In this document: positions 16,601 to 25,166 of the stretch, one piece after another
Layout: each line of letters starts with the position of its first letter
How positions within the stretch are numbered: the first letter of the stretch is position 1
NCBI RefSeq assembly: GCF_001648595.1
Contig: NZ_LBAW01000029.1
Coordinates: 1-38,250 of the forward strand
DNA length: 38,250 nt
Source: Legionella bozemanae
Lineage (GTDB): Bacteria; Pseudomonadota; Gammaproteobacteria; Legionellales; Legionellaceae
Direction of reading: 5' to 3'
The notes under the pieces: generated by a model
Seen by the model: only the letters and a program-made list of their open reading frames with translations
Told to the model about the DNA's origin: nothing
Databases searched by the model: none
Translations under genes and position numbers: made by a program

Positions 16601-16934
16601 GCCTATTGTTTTTGCAAATCCACGGTTGGTTTTTTCTAATCCGGAGCACATTGCTTCGGGAGTTGTAGTAAACCCTGTTGATTTTGTACAAAAGCAGGCA
16701 TATCCCCCTTTTCAAACAACATATTTTCAAGTGTTGCCCCTGAGTGAAACTCCTATGGATTATCATCAAGAAGAAGAAATTTGGATTGTATTAAATGGCA
16801 GTGGAGTTTTAACTTATGAGGAAACTGTTCATCGACTTAATATGCACGATATTTTTTACTTTGCTTCATTTAAAAAACATCAAATTCGTAATCTTATGCA
16901 TGAGCCACTTCTTATTTGCTCTATTTATTGGTAG
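16584..16934 (+). CDS. Small cupin protein, partner of the MetRS-like enzyme
   Basis: A 116-residue single-domain cupin. Motif 1 reads DYHQEEE (59-65) then NGSG (71-74), so the first of the usual metal ligands is Asp59 instead of His, with His61 and Glu65 following; motif 2 ends in HQIRN (99-103) with His99. The start at 16584 is set by AAGGAG (16571-16576); it overlaps the hydroxylase gene by 17 bases, showing coupling. In Spb40-type hydrazine synthetases the cupin domain, fused to the MetRS-like domain, rearranges the O-aminoacyl hydroxylamine ester into the N-N product with the help of a metal. The separate cupin here likely does that step. Assignment rests on context; the cupin alone is not diagnostic. 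Confidence 0.82.
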   Translation: MPQLLEPIVFANPRLVFSNPEHIASGVVVNPVDFVQKQAYPPFQTTYFQVLPLSETPMDYHQEEEIWIVLNGSGVLTYEETVHRLNMHDIFYFASFKKHQIRNLMHEPLLICSIYW

Positions 16935-16983
16935 GGTACGGTAGTGGAAGCTGTGTATACTGTTCTTTGGGGCGAGCATTGTA

Positions 16984-17433
16984 ATGATGAACTATAAGGT
17001 TAGATGGTTACAGCCTATTGATAAAGAAAACTGGTTAACAATGTGGCAGGAATATATGAGATTTTATCAAACGTCACTACCTCAAGAAGTAGTAAATAAT
17101 ACGTTGAACATGCTCCTTTCCGAGAATCAAAATACAGGATGCCTCATTGCTTGTGACTCTCAAAATACAGCAGTTGGATTTCTAACTTTTATCGTGCATT
17201 TAAGCACTTGGAATATCAATCCCGAATGCTATTTATATGATTTATATATAAAACCAGAACATCGAAAAGCAGGAGTAGCGAAGATGCTCATGGATGAATT
17301 AAAACAACTCAATAAGTTACGTCAATGGAGTAGAGTATATTGGATCACTGAGCCAGATAATCGGGTCGCCCAAATACTCTATGATAAAATTGGAAGAGGT
17401 GAACCTTGGATTGTTTACTCAATGTCTAAATGA
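16984..17433 (+). CDS. GNAT family N-acetyltransferase
   Basis: A 149-residue GNAT fold protein. The acetyl-CoA binding stretch LYIKPEHRKAGVAKMLMDEL (about 90-109; the usual R/QxxGxG/A appears as RKAGVA) and the C-terminal ITEPDNRVAQILYDKIG segment are typical. It is the last gene of the operon, 49 bases after the cupin, and is followed by a hairpin. It could acetylate the amine or hydrazine made by the upstream enzymes, either as tailoring or as self-protection; this is inference. Two adjacent ATG codons (16984 and 16987) are possible starts. Cytoplasmic. Confidence 0.85.
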   Translation: MMNYKVRWLQPIDKENWLTMWQEYMRFYQTSLPQEVVNNTLNMLLSENQNTGCLIACDSQNTAVGFLTFIVHLSTWNINPECYLYDLYIKPEHRKAGVAKMLMDELKQLNKLRQWSRVYWITEPDNRVAQILYDKIGRGEPWIVYSMSK

Positions 17434-17449
17434 AAAGATCCTCATCCAA

Positions 17450-17469
17450 CCTTTCTCCGGAGAGAAAGG
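17450..17469. terminator. Hairpin between convergent genes
   Basis: CCTTTCTC and GAGAAAGG form a perfect 8-base stem around CGGA, ending 16 bases after the acetyltransferase stop and 16 bases before the end of the convergent gene. There is no long T-run on the plus side, so the strength is uncertain, but position favours a bidirectional terminator that closes the hydrazine-type operon. Confidence 0.55.
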
Positions 17470-17484
17470 AAGTCATAATTTCTG

Positions 17485-17943
17485 CTATTTAAAATCATAA
17501 GTATAATATTGAGGGTACGCTTCAGGAGGATCGCTAGGAAAAATTTGTCCTGTCAGGTATTGTTCTTCAAAGGTAGGCAAAGGCAATTGTGCAGCTTGTT
17601 TTTGGAAAAAATAATTTCTTAATAGGGCCATTTTTTGATTATGAATGTTCTTAAATTCATTCACATCTGTTTGAAAACTTTCATTCACATCATCAAGAAA
17701 TTTTTTTAGTTTAAGATGTTCGGTTTCATTAAGCTGGTCTTGGTAAGGTGCAAATGTATTTGTTACCGTTGCAAAAAATAAACGGTAATGAATGGTTAAC
17801 TCATTAATGATTTCTTGTGTTTCCTGCTTTGATAATACTCTACTCTGAGAGATACGTTGTTTTAATTTTTCATAGGTAGGGACCAGTTCCGCATCCCATT
17901 TTTTTTCAAATAAATCAATTAGACTTTCAAATTTGTTGAACAT
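17485..17943 (-). CDS. Unknown helical protein
   Basis: A 152-residue protein with no recognised family, signal peptide or membrane segment. It is predicted to be mostly helical and charged (residues 1-120), with a short tail rich in Pro and Tyr (about 120-152, including PSDPPEAYPQYYTYDFK). It has no cysteine. It is convergent with the GNAT gene and separated from it by a hairpin, so it is not part of that operon. The upstream gap to 18178 holds promoters for it and for the divergent hydrolase gene, with nothing else visible. Confidence 0.65.
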   Translation of the reverse strand: MFNKFESLIDLFEKKWDAELVPTYEKLKQRISQSRVLSKQETQEIINELTIHYRLFFATVTNTFAPYQDQLNETEHLKLKKFLDDVNESFQTDVNEFKNIHNQKMALLRNYFFQKQAAQLPLPTFEEQYLTGQIFPSDPPEAYPQYYTYDFK

Positions 17944-18178
17944 TTTAATTCTTCAATGAAGCAAAAAGAAACAAAATTATACATATCATTTAAATTGATC
18001 TCAATAACGATTTTATTTTATCCATAGACTATATTTATCTTAAATAGAAGAGGGCTATGTTTTGTACTAACTATTTATTAAGTAATAAATGGTTTATATT
18101 CGGAGATATTAAAAAGTTCGAATCATGTTGGAACAAAAACACAAGAATTCTTCTAAGTAAAAAACGGAGATTTTTATC

Positions 18179-19366
18179 ATGCAAGAGTTAGTCAAGCCAG
18201 CACTTTTTAATGCGCAATTAATAAGAAGCTTAGGATGTGCTACATATCAAGGGTCTGAAGTCGGGGAATGTCTTGCTATAGCGAACCAAATAGAACCTGG
18301 CAATAAAGAAAGTTGGTATGCACGGTGGACCGCTTTTGCTGATAGCAATTTCAGCATGGCAGAAACGTATCGAAGTCAAGGTTTTCATTTTGATGCCAAA
18401 TTGGCTTTTCTGCGCGCTTGTACTTATTATCGAACAGCTTTTTTTTTCCTGGAAGATGAACCTGCTGATCCAAGGATCGAACAAGCATTGCAATACAGCA
18501 TTCGAGCTTTTCATCAAGCACTCGAATTTTTTGAAACTCCTGTGGAAAAAGTAGAAGTTCCCTTTGAGGAAACAACGTTGCCAGGTTATCTTTATCTGAA
18601 TAATTCTTTTTCAAATCATCCTAAACCTATTTTAATTGATACTGGTGGGGGCGATAGCACTAAGGAAGAATTATATTTTAGTTCAGCAGCTGAAGCGTTA
18701 AAGCGAGGCTTTCATTGTTTAAATTTTGAAGGTCCTGGTCAAGGCAGTATGCTGCGTCTAAATAAAATGCCTTTTATCCCCGATTGGGAACGAGTGATAG
18801 AAAAAGTTGTCGATTTTATCAGCAACCGTCCCGAAATTGATCAGAATAAGATCTTCTTAATGGGGCGCAGTTTTGGTGGTTATCTTGCTGCTCGGGCTGT
18901 AACAAGAGAAAGACGTATTGCTGCATGCATTGTTGATCCAGGAATATTTGATGCAAGTGGTAATTTCGAAGCTAAATTTAATTCGTTTATGACGAAGTTT
19001 CCTGATTTACACAATGCTCCTATAGAGCAAGCCTTAGTACACCTAATGAAAACAGATGAAAATTTACGATTTATGTTAGAAAGTCGAAAATGGCGATTTG
19101 GCGTTCAAACAATTGAAGAAATGCTCGATAAAACGCGTGCTTACACGTTGGCTGGCTTAGTAGAAAAGATTCAATGTCCCATGCTGATTTGTGATAATAC
19201 TCTAGAATACATCACATTAGGTCAGGCAAAAAAACTGTATGACCAATTACAATGTAAAAAACAATATATTCTTTTTAATGATGAAGAAGGTACCGGCGGC
19301 CATTGCCAGCCACTTGCACCACGATTATTTAGTGCAAAAATTCATGCTTGGCTAAATACATTATAA
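18179..19366 (+). CDS. Alpha/beta hydrolase (FrsA/acylaminoacyl-peptidase-like)
   Basis: A 395-residue alpha/beta hydrolase with an N-terminal helical domain (about 1-120), like FrsA-type and 2,6-dihydroxypseudooxynicotine hydrolase-type enzymes. The oxyanion region has DTGGGDS and EGPGQG, the nucleophile elbow is GRSFGG with Ser231, and the catalytic His is probably His375 in GGHCQPLAP. At the position of the usual Asp the sequence reads DNTLEYITLGQA, so the acid may be Glu343 or Asp339. Substrate is unknown; related proteins cleave C-C, ester or peptide bonds. No signal peptide. GGAG at about 18166 supports the start. Confidence 0.82.
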   Translation: MQELVKPALFNAQLIRSLGCATYQGSEVGECLAIANQIEPGNKESWYARWTAFADSNFSMAETYRSQGFHFDAKLAFLRACTYYRTAFFFLEDEPADPRIEQALQYSIRAFHQALEFFETPVEKVEVPFEETTLPGYLYLNNSFSNHPKPILIDTGGGDSTKEELYFSSAAEALKRGFHCLNFEGPGQGSMLRLNKMPFIPDWERVIEKVVDFISNRPEIDQNKIFLMGRSFGGYLAARAVTRERRIAACIVDPGIFDASGNFEAKFNSFMTKFPDLHNAPIEQALVHLMKTDENLRFMLESRKWRFGVQTIEEMLDKTRAYTLAGLVEKIQCPMLICDNTLEYITLGQAKKLYDQLQCKKQYILFNDEEGTGGHCQPLAPRLFSAKIHAWLNTL

Positions 19367-19395
19367 GTGTAATGAGGTCAAAGATTGAGTCATTA

Positions 19396-19418
19396 AGAAA
19401 ACGCCCCTATTTTTAGGG
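19396..19418 (+). terminator. Weak hairpin before terC
   Basis: CCCTA and TAGGG flank a short T-rich loop shortly after the hydrolase stop and ahead of the TerC-family gene. The stem is short and no T-run follows, so it may be a weak terminator or nothing. The gap is too short for a yybP-ykoY manganese riboswitch of the kind that precedes some terC/alx genes. Confidence 0.25.
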
Positions 19419-19444
19419 AGTGCCATTTAATTTCAGGAAGATAA

Positions 19445-20389
19445 ATGGAGTCTATAGGTACATGGTGGTTATGGGTAATTTTTATTGTTTTGATACTGAT
19501 TGTATTAAGTATCGATATTTTTCTTTTGACCAGAAGTAAAAGGGAGCCTACCCTAAAGGCATCTTGCATATGGGTTACTGTTTGGGTTGTCTTGGCTTTA
19601 CTTTTTAATGTCTTCTTATGGATTTATCTATCACAAGGCGATACAAGCAATATAGCGAATCAAAAAGCCCTTGAATTTTTTGCTGCTTATCTGATTGAAG
19701 AATCATTATCAATGGATAATATTTTCGTATTTATCATGATATTTAAATATTTTTCTATTCCCTTGAAGTATCAGCGCCGCCTGCTCTTATTTGGTGTGTT
19801 AGGCGCAATCTCTATGAGAATAATACTCATTGTATTTGGGATCTGGCTCATTAATAAATTTAAGTGGATTTTATATCTATTTGGCATACTACTCATTTAT
19901 TCTGCGACCAAATTCTTCACTTTGTTTAAAGACGAACAATTTGTTACTAATAATTTCATCCTGAAAACATTAAGAAAATTTTTCCCAATAACAAAAGAAA
20001 TCTCAGGCGATCATTTTATTGTTAAGAAAAATAAATCGTATTTTGTAACTCCTCTCTTTGTTGTTCTTATTTTTATTGAAGTGAGTGATTTGATTTTTGC
20101 CATTGACAGCATTCCTGCCGTATTAGGTATCACTCAAGATCCATTTATTGCGTGTTCATCAAACGCTTTTGCAATACTGGGGTTAAGAGCCATGTATTTC
20201 ATTTTGGCACATATAGAAAATAAATTTCGCTATCTTAACTATGGGTTAGCCTTCATTTTAGGTTTCATTGGAATAAAAATGATGCTGCATGATCTGGTTG
20301 ATATTCCTATCGTAGTGACTCTTTCAATAATTATTTTGTCGCTAAGCTGCGCGATGGCAGCAAGCAAATTATGGAACAATAAGAAATAA
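19445..20389 (+). CDS. TerC family integral membrane protein
   Basis: A 314-residue polytopic membrane protein of the TerC/Alx family with about 8-9 hydrophobic segments. Diagnostic acidic membrane motifs are ESLSMDNIFVF (about residues 86-96) and EVSDLIFAIDSIPA (about 211-224), which likely bind a divalent cation. Members are linked to manganese export, metal loading of exported proteins and tellurite resistance; no other ter genes are present, so a metal-homeostasis role is more likely than tellurite resistance. AGGAAG precedes the start. A TSUP-type exporter follows 61 bases downstream in the same direction. Confidence 0.9.
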   Translation: MESIGTWWLWVIFIVLILIVLSIDIFLLTRSKREPTLKASCIWVTVWVVLALLFNVFLWIYLSQGDTSNIANQKALEFFAAYLIEESLSMDNIFVFIMIFKYFSIPLKYQRRLLLFGVLGAISMRIILIVFGIWLINKFKWILYLFGILLIYSATKFFTLFKDEQFVTNNFILKTLRKFFPITKEISGDHFIVKKNKSYFVTPLFVVLIFIEVSDLIFAIDSIPAVLGITQDPFIACSSNAFAILGLRAMYFILAHIENKFRYLNYGLAFILGFIGIKMMLHDLVDIPIVVTLSIIILSLSCAMAASKLWNNKK

Positions 20390-20450
20390 TTAATTTACTC
20401 TTCTCATATGATTTGAGTTTTGGTTTATCATTTGAAAAAAAAGGATATTT

Positions 20451-21245
20451 ATGGAGCAATTTTTAATTTTTGTACTGGTCGGCTTCATGGCACAAATAGT
20501 TGATGGTGCGTTAGGTATGGCTTATGGGGTAATTATTACCGGTGTTTTGGTTACTTATGGTATTCCTCCAGCAATGGCCAGTGCTGCGGTACATACTTCT
20601 GAGATTGTCACAACCGGTATTTCTGGTTTGTCGCATGCGATGTTTAAAAATATAGATTATGCATTATTTAGACGATTGGCTATTCCAGGTATTATAGGAA
20701 GTATTCTTGGTGCGTTTCTTTTAACAAAAGCATCAGAGAAAATCGCAAGGCCTTTTATTGCAATTTATTTGATTATTATGGGTTGCTTTATTTTATACCG
20801 AGCATTCCAAGGTGGAAGAATCAAGCAGCTCATAAAAAATTTTATGATCAAGCGTCAAAGGAGACGTGCATTGCCTTCGAATCATGCACGCGGGTTAATA
20901 CCTCTTGGATTTTTTGGTGGTTTTTTTGATGCTGCGGGTGGAGGGGGTTGGGGATCTATTGTTAACGCCACTTTACTAGTACAGGGAACGACCCCTCATT
21001 ACACTATAGGTTCAGTGAATTTGACTGAATTTTTAATCACTCTTAGTGTTTCTGCAACGTTCTTTTTTACAATTGGGATTGCCAATTGGTTTATTATTCT
21101 CGGATTGATTGTAGGTGGGGCTATTGCTTCTCCTTTTGCTGCTTATATTGTGCGATATATTCAACCGCGAATCATTATGTTGCTGGCAGGAACAGTGGTA
21201 ATACTCCTTGGAATTCACTCAATTATTTCCACATTTATGAAATAG
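20451..21245 (+). CDS. TSUP family (TauE/SafE) anion exporter
   Basis: A 264-residue membrane protein with about eight hydrophobic segments arranged as two similar halves, as in TauE/SafE (DUF81) proteins. GFMAQIVDGALGMAYG near the N-terminus and GFFGGFFDAAGGGGWG in the middle are the paired signature motifs of the two halves. Members move sulfite, organosulfonates or related anions across the inner membrane. The substrate cannot be named here. It may be transcribed with the TerC-family gene upstream; an AAGGA ribosome binding site lies just ahead of its start. Confidence 0.88.
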   Translation: MEQFLIFVLVGFMAQIVDGALGMAYGVIITGVLVTYGIPPAMASAAVHTSEIVTTGISGLSHAMFKNIDYALFRRLAIPGIIGSILGAFLLTKASEKIARPFIAIYLIIMGCFILYRAFQGGRIKQLIKNFMIKRQRRRALPSNHARGLIPLGFFGGFFDAAGGGGWGSIVNATLLVQGTTPHYTIGSVNLTEFLITLSVSATFFFTIGIANWFIILGLIVGGAIASPFAAYIVRYIQPRIIMLLAGTVVILLGIHSIISTFMK

Positions 21246-21259
21246 AATTTAAGATGTGT

Positions 21260-21288
21260 TCCCATCATTACCGTGAGTTATGATGGGA
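21260..21288. terminator. Hairpin terminator between TSUP and exoD genes
   Basis: TCCCATCAT (21260-21268) and ATGATGGGA (21280-21288) form a perfect 9-base stem with an 11-base loop, 14 bases after the TSUP stop. A short T-rich stretch follows on the plus side (TTAAGTAATTT). It likely ends TSUP transcription and may also act on the convergent ExoD-family transcript. Confidence 0.6.
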
Positions 21289-21357
21289 TTAAGTAATTTG
21301 CATCAGTATCTGCTACAGATTATTTCAATGTCTCCCCAGTCAAATTAGCAATAGCTT

Positions 21358-21960
21358 TTAATGAGAAAAATATTTGATTATTCCTTCAATAAATACAAAC
21401 ATGAAACTGATATAAACAATAGTACCAATATACCCTACAATAAGAAGTACCCCATCTTTTTCTATCAATCCCAGACTGAAAATAATAAGTAGCAGTGCAA
21501 ATATAAAATTACTTAATGGGATAGGTAACATGAGAAGGATGGCTAAACAAAAAATCATGATGCCAGTAATTATTTCCAGCAAGCGATAGCTCATAAAAAA
21601 CCAGCGTGGCTTCAAAAAGTATTCAATTTTAGTCAAATAAGGTACCGTAGTATGGATTACCTTGGAAATAGTCTTTTGATGAATGGTACGTGTGGCAATG
21701 ATTTTTGGTAACCACAATGTTTGTCTGCCAAATATCATTTGGCATGCAAAAAGTGCTATAGGCACACTAAACACAACAGAAACGCCTGGAACTGTAGAAA
21801 AAGGCAAGGCACTGGGTAAAGCAAAAAACAACAATACAATTCCAAATGCCCGCTCGCCCAGTACTTGTAAAATGTGCTGATACGTTAATTCACCTTGTAA
21901 GTCCTTATGGTTTGCGAGCTCTAAAAGGATATCAGAAGAATGCGTCACTGTTGTTTTCAT
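21358..21960 (-). CDS. ExoD family membrane protein
   Basis: A 200-residue inner-membrane protein of the ExoD family (exopolysaccharide synthesis, ExoD). The motif GERAFGIVLLFFALPSALP with a PGVS turn (about residues 28-55) is the family hallmark, followed by hydrophobic segments in the C-terminal half. Rhizobial ExoD affects exopolysaccharide and alkali tolerance; the biochemical role is unknown. The start at 21960 gives the normal family length; the frame is open to a TTG at 22071, adding 37 residues that do not look like the family. No strong ribosome binding site is visible at either point. Confidence 0.85.
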   Translation of the reverse strand: MKTTVTHSSDILLELANHKDLQGELTYQHILQVLGERAFGIVLLFFALPSALPFSTVPGVSVVFSVPIALFACQMIFGRQTLWLPKIIATRTIHQKTISKVIHTTVPYLTKIEYFLKPRWFFMSYRLLEIITGIMIFCLAILLMLPIPLSNFIFALLLIIFSLGLIEKDGVLLIVGYIGTIVYISFMFVFIEGIIKYFSH

Positions 21961-22167
21961 AAATAACTCATAGTTGTAACCTGTGTACCAGGCAGGTTTT
22001 CCATCCCCAATGAGAGTCAAATGGAGTCTCACGCAAATTTGCATCACTGCTTCTAATGACTTTAAGGTCAAGTGTAATTTTTATTTATAAAGGATAGAGG
22101 AAAATCTTTTATATGACGAATAACATCACTCGTCAATAAAAGAATTCCTTAGAGTATGGAGGAAAGA

Positions 22168-24135
22168 TTATCCCAAAGGGTTTGGAAATTTTTGTAGATA
22201 AAGCATCCCCATTTGATATGAGGCATAGTCCGTAATATGGCCTACGTCACGATATATTGGAACTCCATTAATGTCCACTTTACAATTATTTTGTTTACAT
22301 TGTATTTTTTTAGGGTCGATAAGAATTAATTGCGGGTATTTGCTTTTCATTTTACTAAGTAATTGATTAAACCATTGATCTTCATAATAGGTAAACTCGC
22401 ATTCATGAGAATTATAAGATGTTCTTAATTTTATATGTTTATAAAAACAATCGTGAAAATTATTTTGCATTAGTGCTGTTGACTGAATTAATACGGGTTT
22501 TGCTCCCGAATTGATGATGATTGAAAGCGCTTTATCTAGAGCTTGTGCCAATCGTTCTTGAGTTAAAAGTAAAGAATGCGGATCATCGATGTTATTTATG
22601 ATGTTTGCTGACAAATAATTAGACCATACCTGACCAATAATTACATAATCATAATGATTATTTTGAATCATTTGATAATATTTTTGGGTAAGTTCATGAC
22701 AGAGTGAATAGACTTGGTTTTTAAAGTGCCACCAGTCATAAAGATATATGTCAGGCAAGGTGAGGCAGGAAGATATTGTTTGCGATAAAATGGAGACTTT
22801 TGCTGCTTGTCCTAACACATCTACAAAACCCCAGTAATGATTGGCAAATGAATCACCGATCATTAATGCGTGTTTACTATCCGATTTTTTTGAGCCAACA
22901 AGGCATTGTGTATTGATTTCAGGCTGAGAGTCGGTAACACACAACGCTCTTTTTGGGCTTTTATATTGCTCTAATTGTTGATAAACGGTCAATAGTTCAT
23001 TATTAAAACGCTGAGGAAATCCCTGATTTTTTTTTATTACATAGTCAGCGAGATGAAAAACGAGAATGGGAGCCAATAACAGAAACGCAAAGGAGTAACG
23101 GAATTGTATTTGTTTCCAGCGTCTTGAGGGTTTTTCAATAAAGTGCCAAGAGAGATAAGCTAAAACAAAAGTAAGTCCAAAGACAGCAAATAAAACAAGA
23201 GGGGTTTCCACGATGCTTTGGTATCTTAAAATTGTGAAAATAACCCAATGCCAAATGTAAAGCGAATAAGACAACAGTCCTATGAAAACCAACGGCTTAC
23301 TGGAAAGTAATTGGCTCCAGATGTTTTTGGGAGAACAGCTTCCTATGGCAATGAGAAATCCTGTTGCCATACAAACAATAAATGCATATTGATTAGGATA
23401 ACCTGTTACAACTGGATTGAAACTGGCAAGATACAACAAGGTTATTAATGCCGAACTACCCATTAGATTTAAGAGATATTTATTGGCTGAAAAAAAAGTC
23501 CTTGGAATGAATGCGATGCAGGAACCCATTAAAAATTCAAAAATCCTGCTGGAAAATAAGTAGTAGGTGTGTGAGGGTTGGTTTTTTGCATTGTATAGTG
23601 ACCCTAGAAAAGCGATACAGGTCAATCCAGCAACAAGTGGAATTAAATATTTATCAGGTGAGAAACGATGCAGGCAATAGATTATACAGGGTAAAAGTAA
23701 ATAGCACTGCCATTCTATTGAAAGAGACCAGGTATGAAGTAAGGGAATTTGGTGTGTGTCCGGTGAAAAATAACCTGTTGTTGTTTTATCAAAAAACAAG
23801 TTGGATAAAAACAAGGATGTTTTGCGCGCACTTCTGCTGTACTGAATTAAATCGTCGGGTAAAAAAAACAACAAAGTTAGAGCTGTTGTTAAAAAGAGCA
23901 GGCAAACAAAGACAGGTTGCAAACGCCATAATCTTCGATTATAAAAATCCAAAAAGGAAAAAGAACCAACCTTGAGTGATTCGTGGATGGTGCAAGTAAT
24001 GAGAAAGCCAGAAATCACAAAAAATACATCAACTCCGATAAATCCCGCGGGAAAAAAGGAGAATTCTCCGTGATAAATTAAAATCAATATAATCGCTATG
24101 GCTCTAAGTCCATCAATATCAGGACGATATTCCAT
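22168..24135 (-). CDS. OafA-type acyltransferase with C-terminal SGNH domain
   Basis: A 655-residue two-domain envelope enzyme. Residues 1-340 are the acyltransferase-3 membrane domain with the hallmark RPDIDGLRAIAI start, catalytic-type His22 in YHG, and FYNRRLWRLQP (about 64-74). Residues 395-650 form an SGNH hydrolase-like domain with the nucleophile motif GDSFANH (Ser429) and a C-terminal D/H pair near RDVGHITDYA. Such proteins O-acylate cell-surface polysaccharides: the membrane part brings the acyl group across the inner membrane and the SGNH part transfers it in the periplasm. The target (LPS, capsule or peptidoglycan) is unknown. The gene stands alone. Confidence 0.93.
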   Translation of the reverse strand: MEYRPDIDGLRAIAIILILIYHGEFSFFPAGFIGVDVFFVISGFLITCTIHESLKVGSFSFLDFYNRRLWRLQPVFVCLLFLTTALTLLFFLPDDLIQYSRSARKTSLFLSNLFFDKTTTGYFSPDTHQIPLLHTWSLSIEWQCYLLLPCIIYCLHRFSPDKYLIPLVAGLTCIAFLGSLYNAKNQPSHTYYLFSSRIFEFLMGSCIAFIPRTFFSANKYLLNLMGSSALITLLYLASFNPVVTGYPNQYAFIVCMATGFLIAIGSCSPKNIWSQLLSSKPLVFIGLLSYSLYIWHWVIFTILRYQSIVETPLVLFAVFGLTFVLAYLSWHFIEKPSRRWKQIQFRYSFAFLLLAPILVFHLADYVIKKNQGFPQRFNNELLTVYQQLEQYKSPKRALCVTDSQPEINTQCLVGSKKSDSKHALMIGDSFANHYWGFVDVLGQAAKVSILSQTISSCLTLPDIYLYDWWHFKNQVYSLCHELTQKYYQMIQNNHYDYVIIGQVWSNYLSANIINNIDDPHSLLLTQERLAQALDKALSIIINSGAKPVLIQSTALMQNNFHDCFYKHIKLRTSYNSHECEFTYYEDQWFNQLLSKMKSKYPQLILIDPKKIQCKQNNCKVDINGVPIYRDVGHITDYASYQMGMLYLQKFPNPLG

Positions 24136-24193
24136 TCACTCTCGAATAAAAAGTTGAATCCTAACATCTTGGTTAACGTTTATCTATGCGGAA

Positions 24194-25006
24194 TCAAAAT
24201 TTACGTATGTTTTCATCTTTCAGGTTATTGAGCATATCTACAGCTTGACCCCATATTTCAATGGTTGATGAACTTTCATCTTGAGTGGACCTATTTAAGG
24301 TATCGATATAACGAATCGAATCCTCGAGTTTTTTTTCGCGTAACTGTTTTCGTATCGCATGCATAATGATAGAGGCTTCTTTAGTTGATTTTGCTTTAAT
24401 GATATAACCTAATCCTTTGCCAATAGGTTCGATTTTGGAAATAAGATTGACATCGAATTGACAGTTTTCTGCCAGTTCATAGCAAAAATTGAAATTATCT
24501 TCCGAATCAGATGCTTTGGTGAAAAATTCATATTTATTAAGAAACTCTGATGAAGGTGATGTCCAAATAAAACTTAAAATATATCCCAGAATGCTTTCTC
24601 TTAAAAAATGATTCCTGTGCTTTTTCATTAAAATATCAGCACTCGGAAGACCTTTTTTTAATAATGTGAAATGCAGTTTCTGCTTTACTCTATTAAACTC
24701 TACTCCCAGATCAATAATATTTTTATTTTTAATTTGTACTGCAATATGATTGTACAGCGACGTAAGCACTATTAATTTGCCTGCATCAAAATTTTTATCC
24801 GGTAAGTCTCCTTTGATTATTATGGAATTTGGAAGTTTTGCGTTGGTTGAAATACATTTTTCTTGGTTATCGCTTTTGCTTTTTTGATGCAAGGTGACGT
24901 TTGGTGAATTTTTGTTATTTGTAATATGTTTGAGAATATGATCAATATGAAAAAGACATTCTTCCAAGAATTCAGTTTTTTCCCGTAGGGTTTTAAGGAT
25001 CATCAT
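24194..25006 (-). CDS. Unknown soluble protein
   Basis: A 270-residue protein with no recognised domain, signal peptide or membrane segment. The N-terminus is helical, followed by a polar stretch (about 32-60, many Lys, Asn and Ser), then a mixed region and a charged helical C-terminus (about 205-250). GGAGG lies three bases from the first ATG and six from the second (25003), so the second may be the true start. Very low GC, lower than its neighbours. It is divergent from the thpR gene and could be a genus-specific or effector-type protein, but nothing shows this directly. Confidence 0.6.
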   Translation of the reverse strand: MMILKTLREKTEFLEECLFHIDHILKHITNNKNSPNVTLHQKSKSDNQEKCISTNAKLPNSIIIKGDLPDKNFDAGKLIVLTSLYNHIAVQIKNKNIIDLGVEFNRVKQKLHFTLLKKGLPSADILMKKHRNHFLRESILGYILSFIWTSPSSEFLNKYEFFTKASDSEDNFNFCYELAENCQFDVNLISKIEPIGKGLGYIIKAKSTKEASIIMHAIRKQLREKKLEDSIRYIDTLNRSTQDESSSTIEIWGQAVDMLNNLKDENIRKF

Positions 25007-25166
25007 AATCCTCCACTATCCATGTGTCTTCTCTATGCATTGTCAAAATCCCAATTTTATTTGGACAATTTTGATACTATTATAGTATATAATCCAAGTT
25101 CTTTTGATAAAGGGGTTTAAAAATGTTTCATAGATTAGAATTCTTATATCCTAATTTTATGAGGAA

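Noticed and set aside
19367..19444. Manganese (yybP-ykoY) riboswitch ahead of the TerC-family gene
   Set aside because: The gap is only 78 bases and shows no paired conserved loops of that riboswitch class.
19445..20389. Tellurite resistance operon
   Set aside because: Only a TerC-family gene is present; terABDEZ-type genes are absent, and TerC homologues are common in metal homeostasis.
25040..25090. Consensus sigma-70 promoter upstream of thpR (TTGGAC and TATAAT)
   Set aside because: The spacing between the two hexamers is about 21 bases, too long to call confidently; not listed as a feature.
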